Shown: positions 27,419-55,686, counted from the stretch's first letter. The stretch is DNA of 64,000 nt from Typhlomys cinereus (GCA_023101885.1 JALPQD010000053.1:3226447-3290446); one strand, 5' to 3'. Numbers and translations: made by a program. Notes: a model not told the origin generated them from the sequence alone.

Positions 27419-27959
27419 GTCCTTTTACAACATGTCATTTTTTTTTTTTTGGTTTAGAAACTGCTTATGATTAGTTTTCCAACAAGAACTCAAAAGCATG
27501 TAAAATAAAATCAACCTACTCTCTATATAAACACCCAGCAACTGTGGCTCCTCACCCTCCTACTTAGGTTGGCTAGAGGTAAGGGAGGGCTTGGGCAGCG
27601 TTGAATGAAGTACAGATGCTTTTCTGTAGTGGTGGTGGGGGTCGTGCCTTGGTTCACACCCCACAGGTTGCCTGCACTGCCCCAAACTACAACAGAAATG
27701 GCGTAGGCCCAAGGTCCAATTCCTTGTTGGTAATTCACTCTTCGTCTCCCAAAAGAAAAATCACTTTTATTTTATCACGTTTGTTTTGTAATTTTTTGCA
27801 ACAGAAACCCCCTGTCCAGAGTCTGACTGTAGCTGAACTGTTCAGACTGAGGAATGGAACAGGCCGTGGGCGCCCCCATGGTCGCTTTTGGGCAAGCGCC
27901 CCCACCCCCAGGGAACAAGGTCCAGCCAGGCCAGCTCGCTTGCATGCTGGCACAATCAC
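27419..27959 (-). other. VCP: VCP 3' UTR
   Basis: This is the minus-strand sequence between the TAA at 27960-27962 and the distal poly(A) signal. There is no interrupting splice signal. Confidence 0.7.
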
Positions 27960-44366
<16,407 letters not shown>

Positions 44367-44674
44367 GGCGCGCGCCTCTCCCGGTCGGCGGCTGTGGCGG
44401 CCTGAGGGGTAACGGCTACGAGAAGGGCAGGCGACCGGACTGGGCCCGGCCTTGGCTCTCCCAGGCGAGGGGCCGAGCAGCAGCGACAGACCCGCGGGCG
44501 GCCTCCCTCTCGCTTCCTCCCAGAGATACCGGGGCGGCGGGCGGGACGTCGACGGCTGGCTGATCCGCGAGGGGGGCAAGCGGCAGCGACTAATCAAACG
44601 ACGGCTGCAAACGCTTCACTGAGACTGAGCTGAGAAGAGCCGAATCATCGGAAGGAAAGCTGCTCTCATCCAGG

Positions 44675-44952
44675 CCAATCAGAGGCTGTGCTGGGGGCTT
44701 GTGCCCGCCTCTCCGCGCCTCTCCCCAGCAACCCGCAGGTCGCAGCCAATCAAAAAATTAGTTTATGGCCTGGCTCCGCCTCAAGGATGCAACACGCCTA
44801 GTAACGCCGCGTCAATTGGCCACAACACTACGCTTCCTCGACGGACTGGGAGTCTTGGCCAATCAGCGAGAGGAATAAGTCGAGATCGACTGGTGAGAGG
44901 AGAGCCTTTAATCCCCGGAGGCGGACTCTCCCACTTGGCTCCAATTCATTGG
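44675..44952. promoter_or_regulatory. CCAAT-box (NF-Y type) array upstream of VCP
   Basis: CCAAT or ATTGG occurs at 44675-44679, 44746-44750, 44815-44819, 44859-44863, 44941-44945 and 44948-44952. Several have NF-Y-like flanks (gCCAATcAg). Spacing is irregular. The array lies 300-600 bp upstream of the VCP start codon. Confidence 0.6.
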
Positions 44953-44989
44953 CTCTTTAGTTTATACCCCCTGAAAGAACCTGGCACAA

Positions 44990-46200
44990 TGGATTGAACC
45001 CTTATATTAGTCTAGTCCTGTTGTAGTGACGACCCACATGCTCCTTTTCTCCCCCAAACCCGGGGATCCGCTTAGTCACAACAACGGTTCGTGTTCCTTT
45101 AAAACACTGACTCAAGCGATGGGTGTGGCGGATAGACCACGTCTGTACTTTCAGCACTTCCGAGAGTGGAGCGGGAGGATCTTGTGCTTAAGGCCAACCC
45201 AAGCTAAAAAAAAAAAAATCTCAGAAAATAAAAACACTCAGCGTAGTGGTGCATGCCGGTACTTCCAGTCTCAAAAATCAAAATAAATGAACGGCTGGAT
45301 GTAATGGCACACAACGGGGATCCCAGAAATCCAGAGGCTGAGACATAAGGATTGAGTTGGAGGTATCCTAGGATATACGGTGAGGCTCATTTAAAAAACA
45401 AAACAAAAACCGTACAGGCTCTTAGCCACCCCAAATCTGAATCCCAGCTCTGTAGCAGCACCCCAGCTTTTAATCTATGCTACTGTATTTTCAGTGCAGT
45501 CTTCCCAACTAATCCCTTAGGTTTCACAGTTTCTGGCGACTTAGGAATACACATCTTTACCACAGAGTATAAATATCTGGAAAAGGGAGGGCATTCGGGT
45601 TCAGAGAGGTCATAGGACAATTCCAGAAACACACAGCATAATCAATAGTGCCTAATAGCAAGAAAATTGCATGCTGGGACTTGAGATCCTTGGGCCCAAA
45701 ATTGAAGTTGACTTTGGTTGTAGTCAACAGACAAGTTCTCAGTGGCATCCCCTGACTCAATTCACCCCAATTCATCCGCATTTGAGATATAGCTTATTTC
45801 TAGAACTTGTAATTAAGGAGATACAGTTGTTCTGATTGAACTGGAAGTCCACTTCTTTCTTCTCGGTATCAAGTATTGACTGTTCCTCCAGAAGTCTGTC
45901 TTCCAGATCTAATTTTGCTCACAATGTCACCTAGCACAGGCTGCTGCATGTTGGGCTGTGCTTTTAGGCAATGCAAATAAATGATTATCATGCTGCTTCC
46001 TGAGAAGGATGTATACCCAGACCTCGAACCCTTAGGTAGAGTGTCATACTCACGTATGAAGCTTTGGGTTTCCCAGCATCCAAGAGAAAAGATGGGAGGA
46101 AAGAAGGGAAAAAGGAAGCTGAATACTGAGAAGAGAGCATCTTTTTGACAACCAAAACTCCACTAGAGAGCCACGAAACCTCCCACTCAAGCATATGCAG
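44990..46200. other. VCP-FANCG intergenic sequence with B1 elements
   Basis: B1-like copies lie at about 45110-45205, a fragment at 45230-45280 and another copy at 45285-45400. The rest is unassigned. Confidence 0.45.
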
Positions 46201-46224
46201 TAGACGGATAACAGATAAATACAT

Positions 46225-46230
46225 TTTATT
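46225..46230 (-). terminator. FANCG poly(A) signal
   Basis: AATAAA on the minus strand (plus-strand tttatt) lies 127 bp after the FANCG stop codon. Confidence 0.75.
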
Positions 46231-46356
46231 CAACACAGGAGGAAAAACAGAAGGAAAAAAGCGCCATAAGTAAAATCAATTATTTGTTCACGTAACCATT
46301 CTGGAACTGGAATGGAAGTAGACCAACAACAGCTCAAGCTGTTAGTAACATGGCAG

Positions 46357-48985
46357 CTACAGGGCACAAGGCTCCGTCGATGTCCGAAACTCTTCAAAGA
46401 AGGTTTCACAGTCAGGGGGATGGATCCAGCTCAAATACATTTCTAGATACAGGGGAAGAGACCTGGAGAATAAAAAGAGTGATGCTTAAGAATGAAAGAG
46501 ATAAGGGTGGGCTTTCTTCCCTCCTTTCTGTTCCTCAGAACCCCCAACAGGCCTCTACGACTTCAACTGCCCCTCAAGCAGCGGGCCTCAACCTCACCAG
46601 GAAGCTTCTTCTCGTGGTAGCTGAGTTTGGGTGTCCTGCCAGAAAGCAGCGGCCTCCTTCTTCCGATCCAGCCTCTTCAGAGTTTGAAGCAGGTAAAAGA
46701 CGCCATCTCTATTGCCTATAGCCCCACACCAAAGCACAAAGACTTAGAGCCTGATATAACCTTAGGGATCATTTTTAAAGAGAAAACAGGCCTAGAGAGG
46801 GGAAGTGTTTTGTACAGTCATAGATGAAATCAGTAAATTATTTACAACTAACCTGTCCAAGGGTTCACCACCTACCCAGTTAAAAATGCCCAGCTGACTG
46901 TGTTTCTACACAACCCTCCCCTACTCATCATCTTTGTGTCTGAGGACACTGGAGAGACCAGAGAACTCTTGGGAGTTTTGCCTATGTTCTTGCTTGAATA
47001 CACACAATTGGATATATCACAGGTATACACAGCACAACCACATTCATTCCTCTTCTCTTGGAACTCCACCCTCACACTTTTGTCCAAGTACTATGTCTGC
47101 ACATAGCCAATGTCATGCAAGTGTACATACCTGGGCAAATCTGCACACTGAGTAGGAAGTCTTTTAAAGCTTTGGTATCTTGGCCACTGGCTACCCATTC
47201 CTGTCCACGACTGATCAGAGCAGCTACCCGAAGCTGTTGCAGTGCCACATCTGACCTATATTCCTGCTCACAGTTGGAGCCTGCTCCTGTCAACAAGTAT
47301 TTTCTCAGACATATAGTTACCAAATCCTCAACTCCCACCTCCTTCTCTCTTGTGTCCCATTTCTTAAGTCTCCTGATCTGGAAGACTGGGACACAACGGA
47401 AAGGGAACAAACTTCCTCTACCACTACTTCCCAGAGGAAAAGAAAATTGAAAATCTAAATTAGCATGGTAGCATACACCTATAATGCTAATGCTTGGCAG
47501 GTAGAGGTAGGAAGATCAGGCATTCAAGATTATCCTCCACTACATGGAAATTCGAGACCACCCTAGGCTACATAAGACCTTGAGGAAAAAAAATATATAC
47601 TTTTTAAAGTTACCTTGTTCTTTGTCTTCAGGCAAGGCCCGAAAGAGCAGTTCAAGGCACCTGAAGTCAGACAAATACAAGGAATAGGAACTGACCTCAA
47701 AAATTAAGGTGAGTAACAAGAATGGAGTCCACCAATCCAAGTGCTAATCAGAAAATTATCTTTTCCCACCTCCCCCTGACTCACCAGCTAAATTCACTAA
47801 GTGACTCTTTTGAGGCCTTTAGTTTTGCCCAAGCCTGGCCCTGAAGCAAGTGAGCAGCAGAGACCCACAGTGGGCAGTATGGTAGTTCTCTGATTCCTTT
47901 TCTGGCTTCTTCCCTCAACCAGGACATCTTGGGAAGGAGCGATGATGTTCGGCTGAGCAACTCCTCACATACAGTCAAAGCATCCTGAGCTCGTCCTGCC
48001 TGGATCAGTGCTGCCGCCGCCTCCAAGAACAAGTCTGGCATACAGGGCCCTGGCGAGCAGGGCAGTGGGGAGAACTGCAGTGGGAAGAGAGTACAATATC
48101 TTGAAGTGGCAGGAGCCACTATCCCCAACCTCTACAGGTAGTAGTACCATGCAGAGAGAATTGGTTCCTCAGTCACATCAGATGAGACCCCCCCACCCTC
48201 CCACTTCATTGCAGAGAATCTAAAAGACACACCTACCCTTAACTCTGAGCCATCCAGCAACAGGGCTAGCAGGTCTAAGTAATGTTCTGCAGCATCTTCT
48301 GCCCTGGAAAGTCAACAGATCATTACCTCACCAAGAACCTTGACCAGGCCCTCCAAGGGTTCCAATTGGAATATTCGTTGGGCTAAATAATAGGATGCTC
48401 ATGGAAGCTGAGAAGAAAAGGAAAGAGCCCAGTCTTAGGGCTCCAATTTGGCTCAATATGGATCCATCCCAATTACAGGATGGATTAGGGAGGAGACTTT
48501 CAAAGGAACATTTCAGAGAGAGAATTTTGTCTAGATGGAAAAGTCCTAAGTTCAGGTCCAGCAATTAAAGCAGAAAACTAAGTGAAGATCTATGTCCTGC
48601 CACTGTTTCATTTACTGTTCACCTCACAAGAATAAGCAGAATCAAAGAAAAGAAAAATGGGGTCTGAGAGATGGCTCAGCAGGTAAACTACTTGCTGTAC
48701 AACAATGAGGACCTGAGTTCACATCCCAGAACCAAGTAAAAAGGTTAGGACTGGAGAGATGGCTCAGGGGTTAAGCCTCTACCTCAAAAGCATAAAGAAC
48801 ATCCTGAGTTCAGATCCCAAATAACATGTAAAAATACCAGGCAGAAATGGCAGTGACCTGTACGTCCAGCCCTGGAAGGCAGAGCCTGGGAAACTCCAGA
48901 GCAAAAGCAAAGAGAAGGTAGTGCAATCCAAGGGGAATTCTCAAAGTCACCCTCCAGTCTCTACAGGCATATATAGTATCCTCTG

Positions 48986-49036
<51 letters not shown>

Positions 49037-49223
49037 TGGGTGTACATATCTGTGACTCCAGCACTGGGAGATGAAGGTAGGCAGATTTCAAGCCATGCTG
49101 ATCAGTCTAGGTGAAATAGTCAGTTCCAGGTGCAGGGAGAGGTCCTGTCTCAAAAAACAAGGTGAAGAGCAACAGAGAAGGACACCTAACTCTACATGTG
49201 TGTTCCTGTGCACACACCTACAT

Positions 49224-49255
<32 letters not shown>

Positions 49256-51492
49256 ACACACACACAAAAGAGGAGGGGAATAGAAAGAGAGAATAAAAAT
49301 TCAGAGTCACACCCCCCCAGTGAACTGAGGAGAGCTCAGGTGAACAAGGGAAAACCTCACCTGCCCATCTGCAGGCATCGGCTAGCTAGCAGGTGCTTGG
49401 CCTGGCTCGGCGTGCCGCAGTGAACAGGAGAGGATGGATCAGGATGTGGAAGTAGTAATTCTACCTCAATGAGAAACTTGGGAGTTTCAGAACTATCAGG
49501 GGCACTCAAAGCCTAAAAGGAACAGAGGGAAGAAAGTATTTCTTTGGGAACCATACTTCCTTGTACTTATAATTTTTTATTTATTTTTCTTTTCAAAATG
49601 TTATTGCTTTAAAAGATTTAAAATAGGAGGACATTATAAAAAGTTGGGTAGCAAATAAGATTCCTAAACTATAAATAGAAATGTAACATTATAGATATTT
49701 CATACCATTTAAAAAAAATTATTTACTTTGAGAGATGCAGGTGAGAGAAAAAAGGTGTGCACATGAATGCCATGGTGCACAGGCAGAAGTCAGAGGACAA
49801 CTTTTGAAAGTCAGTTCTCTCCTTCACCATGTTGGCTCCCAGGGATTAAACTTAGGTTGCCAAGTTTTCGAGCAGGCACCACACCTGCTGAGCTCTGAAG
49901 ACCCCTTACTTCAACCAGCAGCTCCAGACTCTTCAGCTCAGCTGCTGTATTCCCCAGCTGCCGATATAATCTGGAAGCTTCCATAAGTGGAGCACCCAAG
50001 GTCGTTCCTGCTTTCAGAGCTTCAGTCAAGTACAGCATTGCTCTTTGTGGATTTCCCTACATGGAGTGAAGGACACAGGCCTCCCTCAGCTACTCTTGAG
50101 AAGCACAATGCTATCCATAATGCCCACAGTTTTCCCCAATCCCCACCCCCAGGACTAGCGTTACCATCTTACGGAGACAGGCTCCCAGTGCAGTGTACAC
50201 CTGAACCAACATGGACTGCAGATACAGACTAGAGGCCGCTTCCTGCAGGCTGCTTAGTGCCCTGGGTAGATGACCTGTGATCAGCTCCTGGAGACCTGAG
50301 GGCCATCATAGTACAGGCTTAGAAAGGCCCACAGGGTAGACAAAATGACAGGAGGAAGGAAGGAATCTGGTTGCTAAACCTTGGCGGTAGGAAAATGCTG
50401 TCAAAAGGACATTTCTCAAACCCCGGGCATCCTGCAGGGTCAATGGAGCATTTGACTTCTCAGTTGGGGGACTCCAAGATTTTATCAGTTGCAGCAAATC
50501 CTCAGAGGCTTCAGTCTGGAGAGAAAAGGACAGTAAGAGGCTCTTATCCTGCACCTTTTCTGTCATTTTATCCTGCCTGGGCTTTGCGGACAAGAGTTTT
50601 TCTGATCACTGTTCTCCCAATTTTAAGAGAAAGTTGGGGCAATGCTATAAGGAGGAAGAAAAGTCCCAGAAAGTGTTGATCCTGTCCCTCAGGCTATGCC
50701 CATGTGGAAAGGCCCATATAAGAGTTGTTAATGAGACCACTGAGGCTGGGAAGTGGTTTCAGCAGGGTCATGAAATTAAGCTACTTTTAAAATAGCCTGA
50801 CATGAGGTTAACCAGAGCAAGGTCACAGGAAGGGGGGACTACAAACAGGTATTCTAACCACCAGCAAAGCAGCATTTCCAGTATCCAATGACGCTACTAC
50901 AAACTTAGAACAGTTACACAGACCTATTATCCCAGCTACTCAGAAGGCTTTGGAGGAAAGATCACAGGTTTGAACTTACAAGACCTTATGTCAAAATAAA
51001 AAGTAACATAAGGGCTGAGAACTGGATGCACTAATTCCCACCTGCAGTCTCAGCACTGTGGAGATAGAGGCAAGAAGGACTTACTGCAGCCTGGCCTATA
51101 TAGAAGGGAAGGAAAAGAAGAAAAGAAGGAGGGTGGGAAGGACAAAGGCTTAAAGGGCTGAAGATGTAGCTCAGGGGTACAGTACTTGCCTAGCATGTAA
51201 GAATGGTGGTTAGAATACCTGTTTGTAGTCCTCCCTTCCTGTGACCTTGCTCTGGTTAACCTCATGTCAGGCTATTTTAAAAGTAGCTTAATTTGGGGCT
51301 GGAAGGTGGCTCAGGGGTTAAGCCTCCGCCTTGCAGGGGGAAGGTCCTGAGTTTGGATCCCAGATCCCACGTATAGACTCTGGGCGGAAGCAGAGGCGGC
51401 CTGGGCTTCTGGTCCTGGTAGGGCGGAGCCTGTGAATACCAGGGCAGAAGGAGGTGGAGGCGTCCATGGTGGTTCGCGAATTCGTCCGTGGT

Positions 51493-51539
<47 letters not shown>

Positions 51540-53239
51540 GCACGCACGCACGCACGCACATGCTCACAGTTGAATAAATAATAATAATAATAATAAATTA
51601 AAAAAAAAAAGTAGCTTAATTTGAGTGAAGATAAGACTTTCATGATCCTGCTGAAACCACTTCCCAGCCTCAGTGGTCTCATTAACAACTCTTATATGGG
51701 CCTTTCCACATGGGCATAGCCTGAGGGACAGGATCAACACTTTCTGGGACTTTTCTTCCTCCTTATAGCATTGTCCCAACTTTTTCTTAAAATTGGGAGA
51801 ACAGTGATCTAATATTGCAGCTAGAGGGAGGAGAGGCAGAAAGATGTTTAAGTTATCTCACCCATTACCTGGTGGCCATTCAGGGTCTGCAACAGAAAGG
51901 CCAGGTCCCCCAAGTGATCAGTGCTCAGCCAGACAGCAGCCTGTAAGCTGGCCAGATGATGTAAGGCAGGAAGCAGCTCAGGCAGACGAGAAGAGTGGAG
52001 AACAGAGTCCCACAGCTCCCTGAGTCCCATTTCCAATGTGGGCCCCAGCTGCTTCTGGCTCTCCAGCACTGTAAAGTATACAAACACACAAATAAGATAG
52101 GACTCACCCCCACTCCCACAACACACACACACACACACACACTCCATCTCATCTTTCAGCTCCCCAAACTCTTCGGCTTTTCCCCTTCTGTTAGAGCCCA
52201 AGGATCACAACAGTACTTCAGCATGATCCGAGGAACATATGAAGGATTAAAGAAGGCTATCTCTCTCTCTGCGGAGGTAAGATTTTATTGTCCTCCCATC
52301 CTCCCAGAAAGGCTTAAATCCTGATGACTGAACCTGCCAGGAGCACAAGAGGTCTCACCTCTCTCTAGAGCCTGTTGGATGTCCTGGGTCTGGTCTTCAG
52401 TGAAACCCCGGGCCAGGCTAGCCCTCAGGATTATAAAGTTACAGGTGACAGTCAACTCCAGGTGGAGAACAGGAATGGTGGCAGGGAGCCCTGGAGCAAC
52501 AGAGGCTGGTTTCACAGGCTATCCCATCAAATATGCCCCCAAAAGTTTTCAACCCAGCGGTCCTCCCACCTAAAATAGCTTCAATAAGGAATTATATTTT
52601 GGTCAAGAGAATCTAGAAAGTGCAAAAAAAGTTCTCTAAATCAGACCATCCTGAAAACCACTTCTTCAAATACTGATATATATATACATATATGCAATTC
52701 ACCTATAGAAAGACACTTATATCCCAGTCACTTTTGTACCTTAAATGGGACTCCCTAACAACTTGCATAATCAACTCAATCCCAGAAATGCAGTAAGATC
52801 TTTGGCTGTGGAGGAAAGGAACAAAGATCCTGGATAGTCTTTCTTACCGTGCAGAATCAGGAGGAGCTCCCTAAAACCTTCCAGTATGTCCCGAGTCAAC
52901 TGCTGTTGCCTGAGAGATGGTTGGGAATCCCGAACCACCTGATGAAAGTCGGAGGGGACAACTCTGAGGATCTGTCTTCTTCTGTTGCCTCAGTGACAAG
53001 AGAGGGATACCTTCTCTAGTTTTTTTTGGGGGGGAGGGGGGAGCGATAGTTAAGCCTCTTCTCCGGCTTGGCTGGGATAAATTCACTGCAAACCCTCTTA
53101 ATGGTATAAGGTTATAAATTATAGCAAGGTGCCACAACCATGTTACCCTGGCCCGTGAAACGAGTCGGTCATTCTCTTTCCTCCGCTGGTCCAAGAAGCT
53201 GGCACGTGATTCTGAGTCTGGAGGGGTCTGGCGGAACAT
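46357..53239 (-). CDS. FANCG: Fanconi anemia complementation group G (XRCC9), 14 exons, complete
   Basis: Coding exons: 53147-53239, 52848-52938, 52359-52490, 51869-52068, 50380-50515, 50165-50295, 49910-50056, 49361-49512, 48237-48303, 47785-48074, 47614-47660, 47131-47286, 46598-46715, 46357-46462. They total 1866 nt, 621 residues (human 622). Exon sizes equal my recall of the human gene except exons 1, 4 and 13, which differ by whole codons. FANCG is a tetratricopeptide-repeat scaffold of the nuclear Fanconi core complex; it holds FANCA and supports FANCD2/FANCI monoubiquitination at DNA crosslinks. Conserved segments include [39 protein letters not shown] and [12 protein letters not shown]. 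The N terminus ([11 protein letters not shown]) and the last residues ([10 protein letters not shown]) diverge from human. The start was chosen by alignment with the human N terminus and exon-1 phase. All splice sites are gt/ag; the exon 7 donor is followed within about 8 nt by a SINE. I see no frame damage. Confidence 0.97.
47455..47580 (+). mobile_element. B1-like SINE in FANCG intron 11
   Basis: ttagcatggtagcatacacc, then aagatcaggcattcaagatt form a diverged B1 in antisense to FANCG. Confidence 0.65.
48657..49035 (+). mobile_element. B2-like fragment and older long B2-type SINE in FANCG intron 8
   Basis: A short B2-like head (48657-48740) is followed by a near-complete older SINE (48748-49035) with a CA tract of about 45 bp. 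Confidence 0.8.
49036..49275 (+). repeat. B1-like sequence with CA microsatellite in FANCG intron 8
   Basis: gtgactccagcactgggaga fits B1. It is followed by a (CA)n tract near 49210-49266. Confidence 0.55.
49720..49904 (-). mobile_element. B2/B3-like SINE abutting the FANCG exon 7 donor
   Basis: On the minus strand the element starts ggtcttcagagctcagcagg, has a B-box-like aagtttaatccctggg, then gttgtcctctgacttctgcc. Its head begins about 5-8 nt inside intron 7, in the sense orientation of FANCG. The donor reads GAA|GTAAGG. Confidence 0.7.
50604..50863 (+). repeat. Inverted repeat arm 1 in FANCG intron 4
   Basis: This arm of about 260 bp is the reverse complement, with few mismatches, of 51204-51809 minus the SINE. 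It begins at gatcactgttctcccaattt and ends at attctaaccacca. It holds neither the SINE nor about 15 bp present in arm 2. Confidence 0.93.
50864..51203 (+). repeat. B1 and ID elements in the loop of the FANCG intron 4 inverted repeat
   Basis: B1-like pieces lie near 50900-51000 (cctattatcccagctactca) and near 51008-51110. An ID-type head lies at 51155-51203 (gctgaagatgtagctcaggg). Confidence 0.55.
51204..51809 (-). repeat. Inverted repeat arm 2 in FANCG intron 4, with SINE insertion
   Basis: This is the reverse-complement partner of 50604-50863. It is interrupted by a young SINE at 51295-51606 and by its duplicated target. Confidence 0.93.
51295..51606 (+). mobile_element. Young long B2-type SINE in inverted repeat arm 2
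   Basis: A GC-rich subfamily copy with a 16-bp duplication aaaagtagcttaattt at 51279-51294 and 51607-51622. Arm 1 carries the empty target site once. The (CA)n tract runs into (CGCA)n. Confidence 0.96.
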
Positions 53240-53417
53240 TGCAGCCGTCTCGACACCTAGAGGAGGCTTCTGATGGATGAACCCTACACCCTGGCGAGGA
53301 GGAGGATGCACACTGACACCTCGGACGCTCTCACATGGCCCACCGGGCTCCCACCCGCGCGTCTCGTTGGCGGGGTTGCAAAACTCGCGACTGTGGTTGG
53401 TCCTATTTGAGAGTCGG

Positions 53418-53430
53418 TTTCCGCGGGAAA
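53418..53430. promoter_or_regulatory. E2F-like site upstream of FANCG
   Basis: The palindromic-looking tttccgcgggaaa contains GCGGGAAA, an E2F-type core, about 180 bp upstream of the FANCG start codon. Published work links several Fanconi genes to E2F/Rb control; here the site is inferred from sequence only. Confidence 0.55.
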
Positions 53431-53631
53431 CTGGGAAAAGAAACAAACGGCACAATGAGACCAGTCACACGCCAGGGATACGCCGCTTGCGGGCCCTCGC
53501 AGCGGCTGCAGTCCTAGGAAAGCACCGGCCGAAACCTGTTCCCGCACGGGGGTCCCACGCTCCACCGGGCCAGGCAGCACTCTTCTACCGCGGACAGGGT
53601 TTCCTCCCCTGCAGCGGGCGGCCCGCGCGGT

Positions 53632-53650
53632 GCATGCTGGGGATTGTAGT
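53632..53650. promoter_or_regulatory. ZNF143/STAF-type site upstream of FANCG
   Basis: gcatgctggggattgtagt is the reverse of the ACTACAATCCCAGCATGC-type SBS element bound by ZNF143 at many TATA-less promoters. It lies about 390 bp upstream of the start codon in a CpG-rich stretch. Confidence 0.7.
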
Positions 53651-53789
53651 ACGGCCCACAGCGTCCCACGCAAGACCGGCCGCGGAGCAAGCGTCTGTCT
53701 CTCAAAATGCAGTTCAAAACGGTTCCCAAAATACAAGGCCTGAACGCAAAACGTCTAAAAGAAAGCAGGAGATCACTTTCATTAATTTG

Positions 53790-55116
53790 GGTTTAACAAG
53801 TTATGTTTCCTTCTACTTTTTAAACTACTTTTAAGTAAAGCCATACGGCCTTATCTCAAAAAAAGTTAAAAAAGTCTGAGAGCTGTGTATGTGTATATGG
53901 TGGATGCATGCGTCCACATATGTGTGAGTAGGCAGTGATTTTACAACTCTCTGTTTTATTCCCTTGAGACAGCGTCTCTCACTGAACCTGAAGTTTGTGG
54001 TTTAGGCTAGGGAGCTCCAGAGATCTGCTGGACCACCCCTAATACTGGGATGGTCCAGAACCTGGCAGATAGTAAGCATGGTATTTTCTCTCTATCTCTT
54101 TTGCTAATAATAAATATATATATATATATATATAAAATTTCATGCTTCAAGTATGTCATTGAGAAAATTCAGAACTGTGTGTGTAGTTCAGGTATAAATT
54201 TCAGGCCTAACATGTGCCTGGTCCTGAATTCACCGTGTGTTTGATCTCCAGCACGCCAAATAAATGAACAAACTCAAAATTCAAGACTTGAACATCGATG
54301 TTAAGGCCAGGAGCAATGACAATGCTTGTAATCTCAGCACTTGAGAGGTGGAGGGAGGAAAATGAGAAGTTCAGTGTCATCCCCAGTTACGCAGTGAGTC
54401 CAGGCCAGCTAGGGCTGTAAGAGATCATGTCTCAAAAACAAAATGGAAAAAAAAATCTATTTGGGGATGTAGCTTAGTAGATGTTTGTCTAACATGCAGA
54501 AAAACCTGGGTTGAACTCCTAGTACTACATAAAACTAGATATGTTGTCTCAAAAAAATAATAAAATTTACAACAAAAGAATGAACATTTTACACTCGCTG
54601 CATGGTATCTGACATTCTCTCTCAGCAGGTATCCTAGTAGGCTGGGAATGTAGATTAATAGCAAAGTGTTTGCTTAAAATGCACAAGGTGTTGATCAAAA
54701 CTCCAGCCCCACAAAAGTGGGAGGGGGGCAGGGAGAGAGAAAACTGCTGCAGAATTTTGAATCACTTGCTTGCTAACAGACAGAAATTACTGTGTTCCCA
54801 AGGATAATTTTGAACTGCTGATCATCCTGCCTCTGCTTCTCAAATTCTGGAATCACAGGCATGTGCCATCTACCCAGCTTGAATGGCAGTTCAAATGTTC
54901 AAAAAATAAAATGAAGAGAAGTAAAAAGCTCATTTTCTTTTTGTCTTAAAATTTATTATTATTTTTTGAGATGACATGTCTAACTTTATGCAATACTAGG
55001 GAACCCAGGATTTCCTTTGTGTTTTTTTTCTCCTCTCTCCTTCCATCTCTTTCTTTCTTTCCATTTAAAAAAATATTTATTTATGAGAGAGAGATAGACA
55101 GTCAAAAAACAAAGCT
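53790..55116. other. Intergenic cluster of B1/ID relics
   Basis: Relics seen are a reverse B3-like piece (53880-54020), (TA)n at 54112-54136, an ID-like piece (54170-54260), B1 (54300-54445), ID (54460-54560), ID (54640-54720) and reverse B1 (54775-54885). No gene is recognised. Confidence 0.5.
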
Positions 55117-55370
55117 GGTGGGACTGGAGAGATGGTTCAGGGGTTAAGACCCTGTCTCCCAAGCTGAAAAGGTCATGAGTTCAGATCCCAGATCCCAAGT
55201 AAAAACTGCTAGGCAGAACCAGTGGCAATCTGCACTTCTGGCTCTAGTGGGCAGAACCTGGGAAAAATCCAAGACCAAAGCAAAAAGGAGGTAGAAACAA
55301 TCCAGGATGATTTCCTAAGTCACCCTTGGTCCTCTGAAGGGACATACAGTGAGTGCCTGAGTGCCCTCTG

Positions 55371-55422
<52 letters not shown>

Positions 55423-55440
55423 CAAAATTAAACAAACAAA
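55117..55440 (+). mobile_element. Older long B2-type SINE with long CA tract
   Basis: ggactggagagatggttcag, the older body, then (CA)n of about 45 bp at 55374-55418 and an AAAT-rich end. Confidence 0.82.
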
Positions 55441-55479
55441 TAAATAAACTTAAATATATATATAAAAAAACAGACATGA

Positions 55480-55608
55480 ACACCAGCAACATGTGTGGTC
55501 AGAGGACATCTTTTGGAAGCCAAGTTGTCTCCTTTCCACCGTGGGGATCACGACTCAGGCCACCAAGTTTGTGTGCAGACATCTTTAACTGTTAAGCCAT
55601 CTCACTTA
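55480..55608 (-). repeat. B2/B3-like SINE
   Basis: The reverse pattern tggtcagaggacatcttttg ends in gttaagccatctcac. Confidence 0.6.
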
Positions 55609-55621
55609 CCCTTGCCTTTTT

Positions 55622-55644
55622 TTTTTTTAACTTTTATTTATTCA

Positions 55645-55686
<42 letters not shown>

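Larger units (their letters stand above)
53240..53720. promoter_or_regulatory. CpG-rich FANCG promoter region
   Basis: CpG density is raised from about 53270 to 53700, with no TATA box at a usable position. The open frames of up to 185 codons here on the plus strand have no recognised domain and are read as chance. Confidence 0.65.

Noticed and set aside
53277..53834. Plus-strand open frame of 185 codons upstream of FANCG
   Set aside because: CpG-rich composition, no recognised domain, no splice or poly(A) support. A non-coding divergent transcript remains possible.
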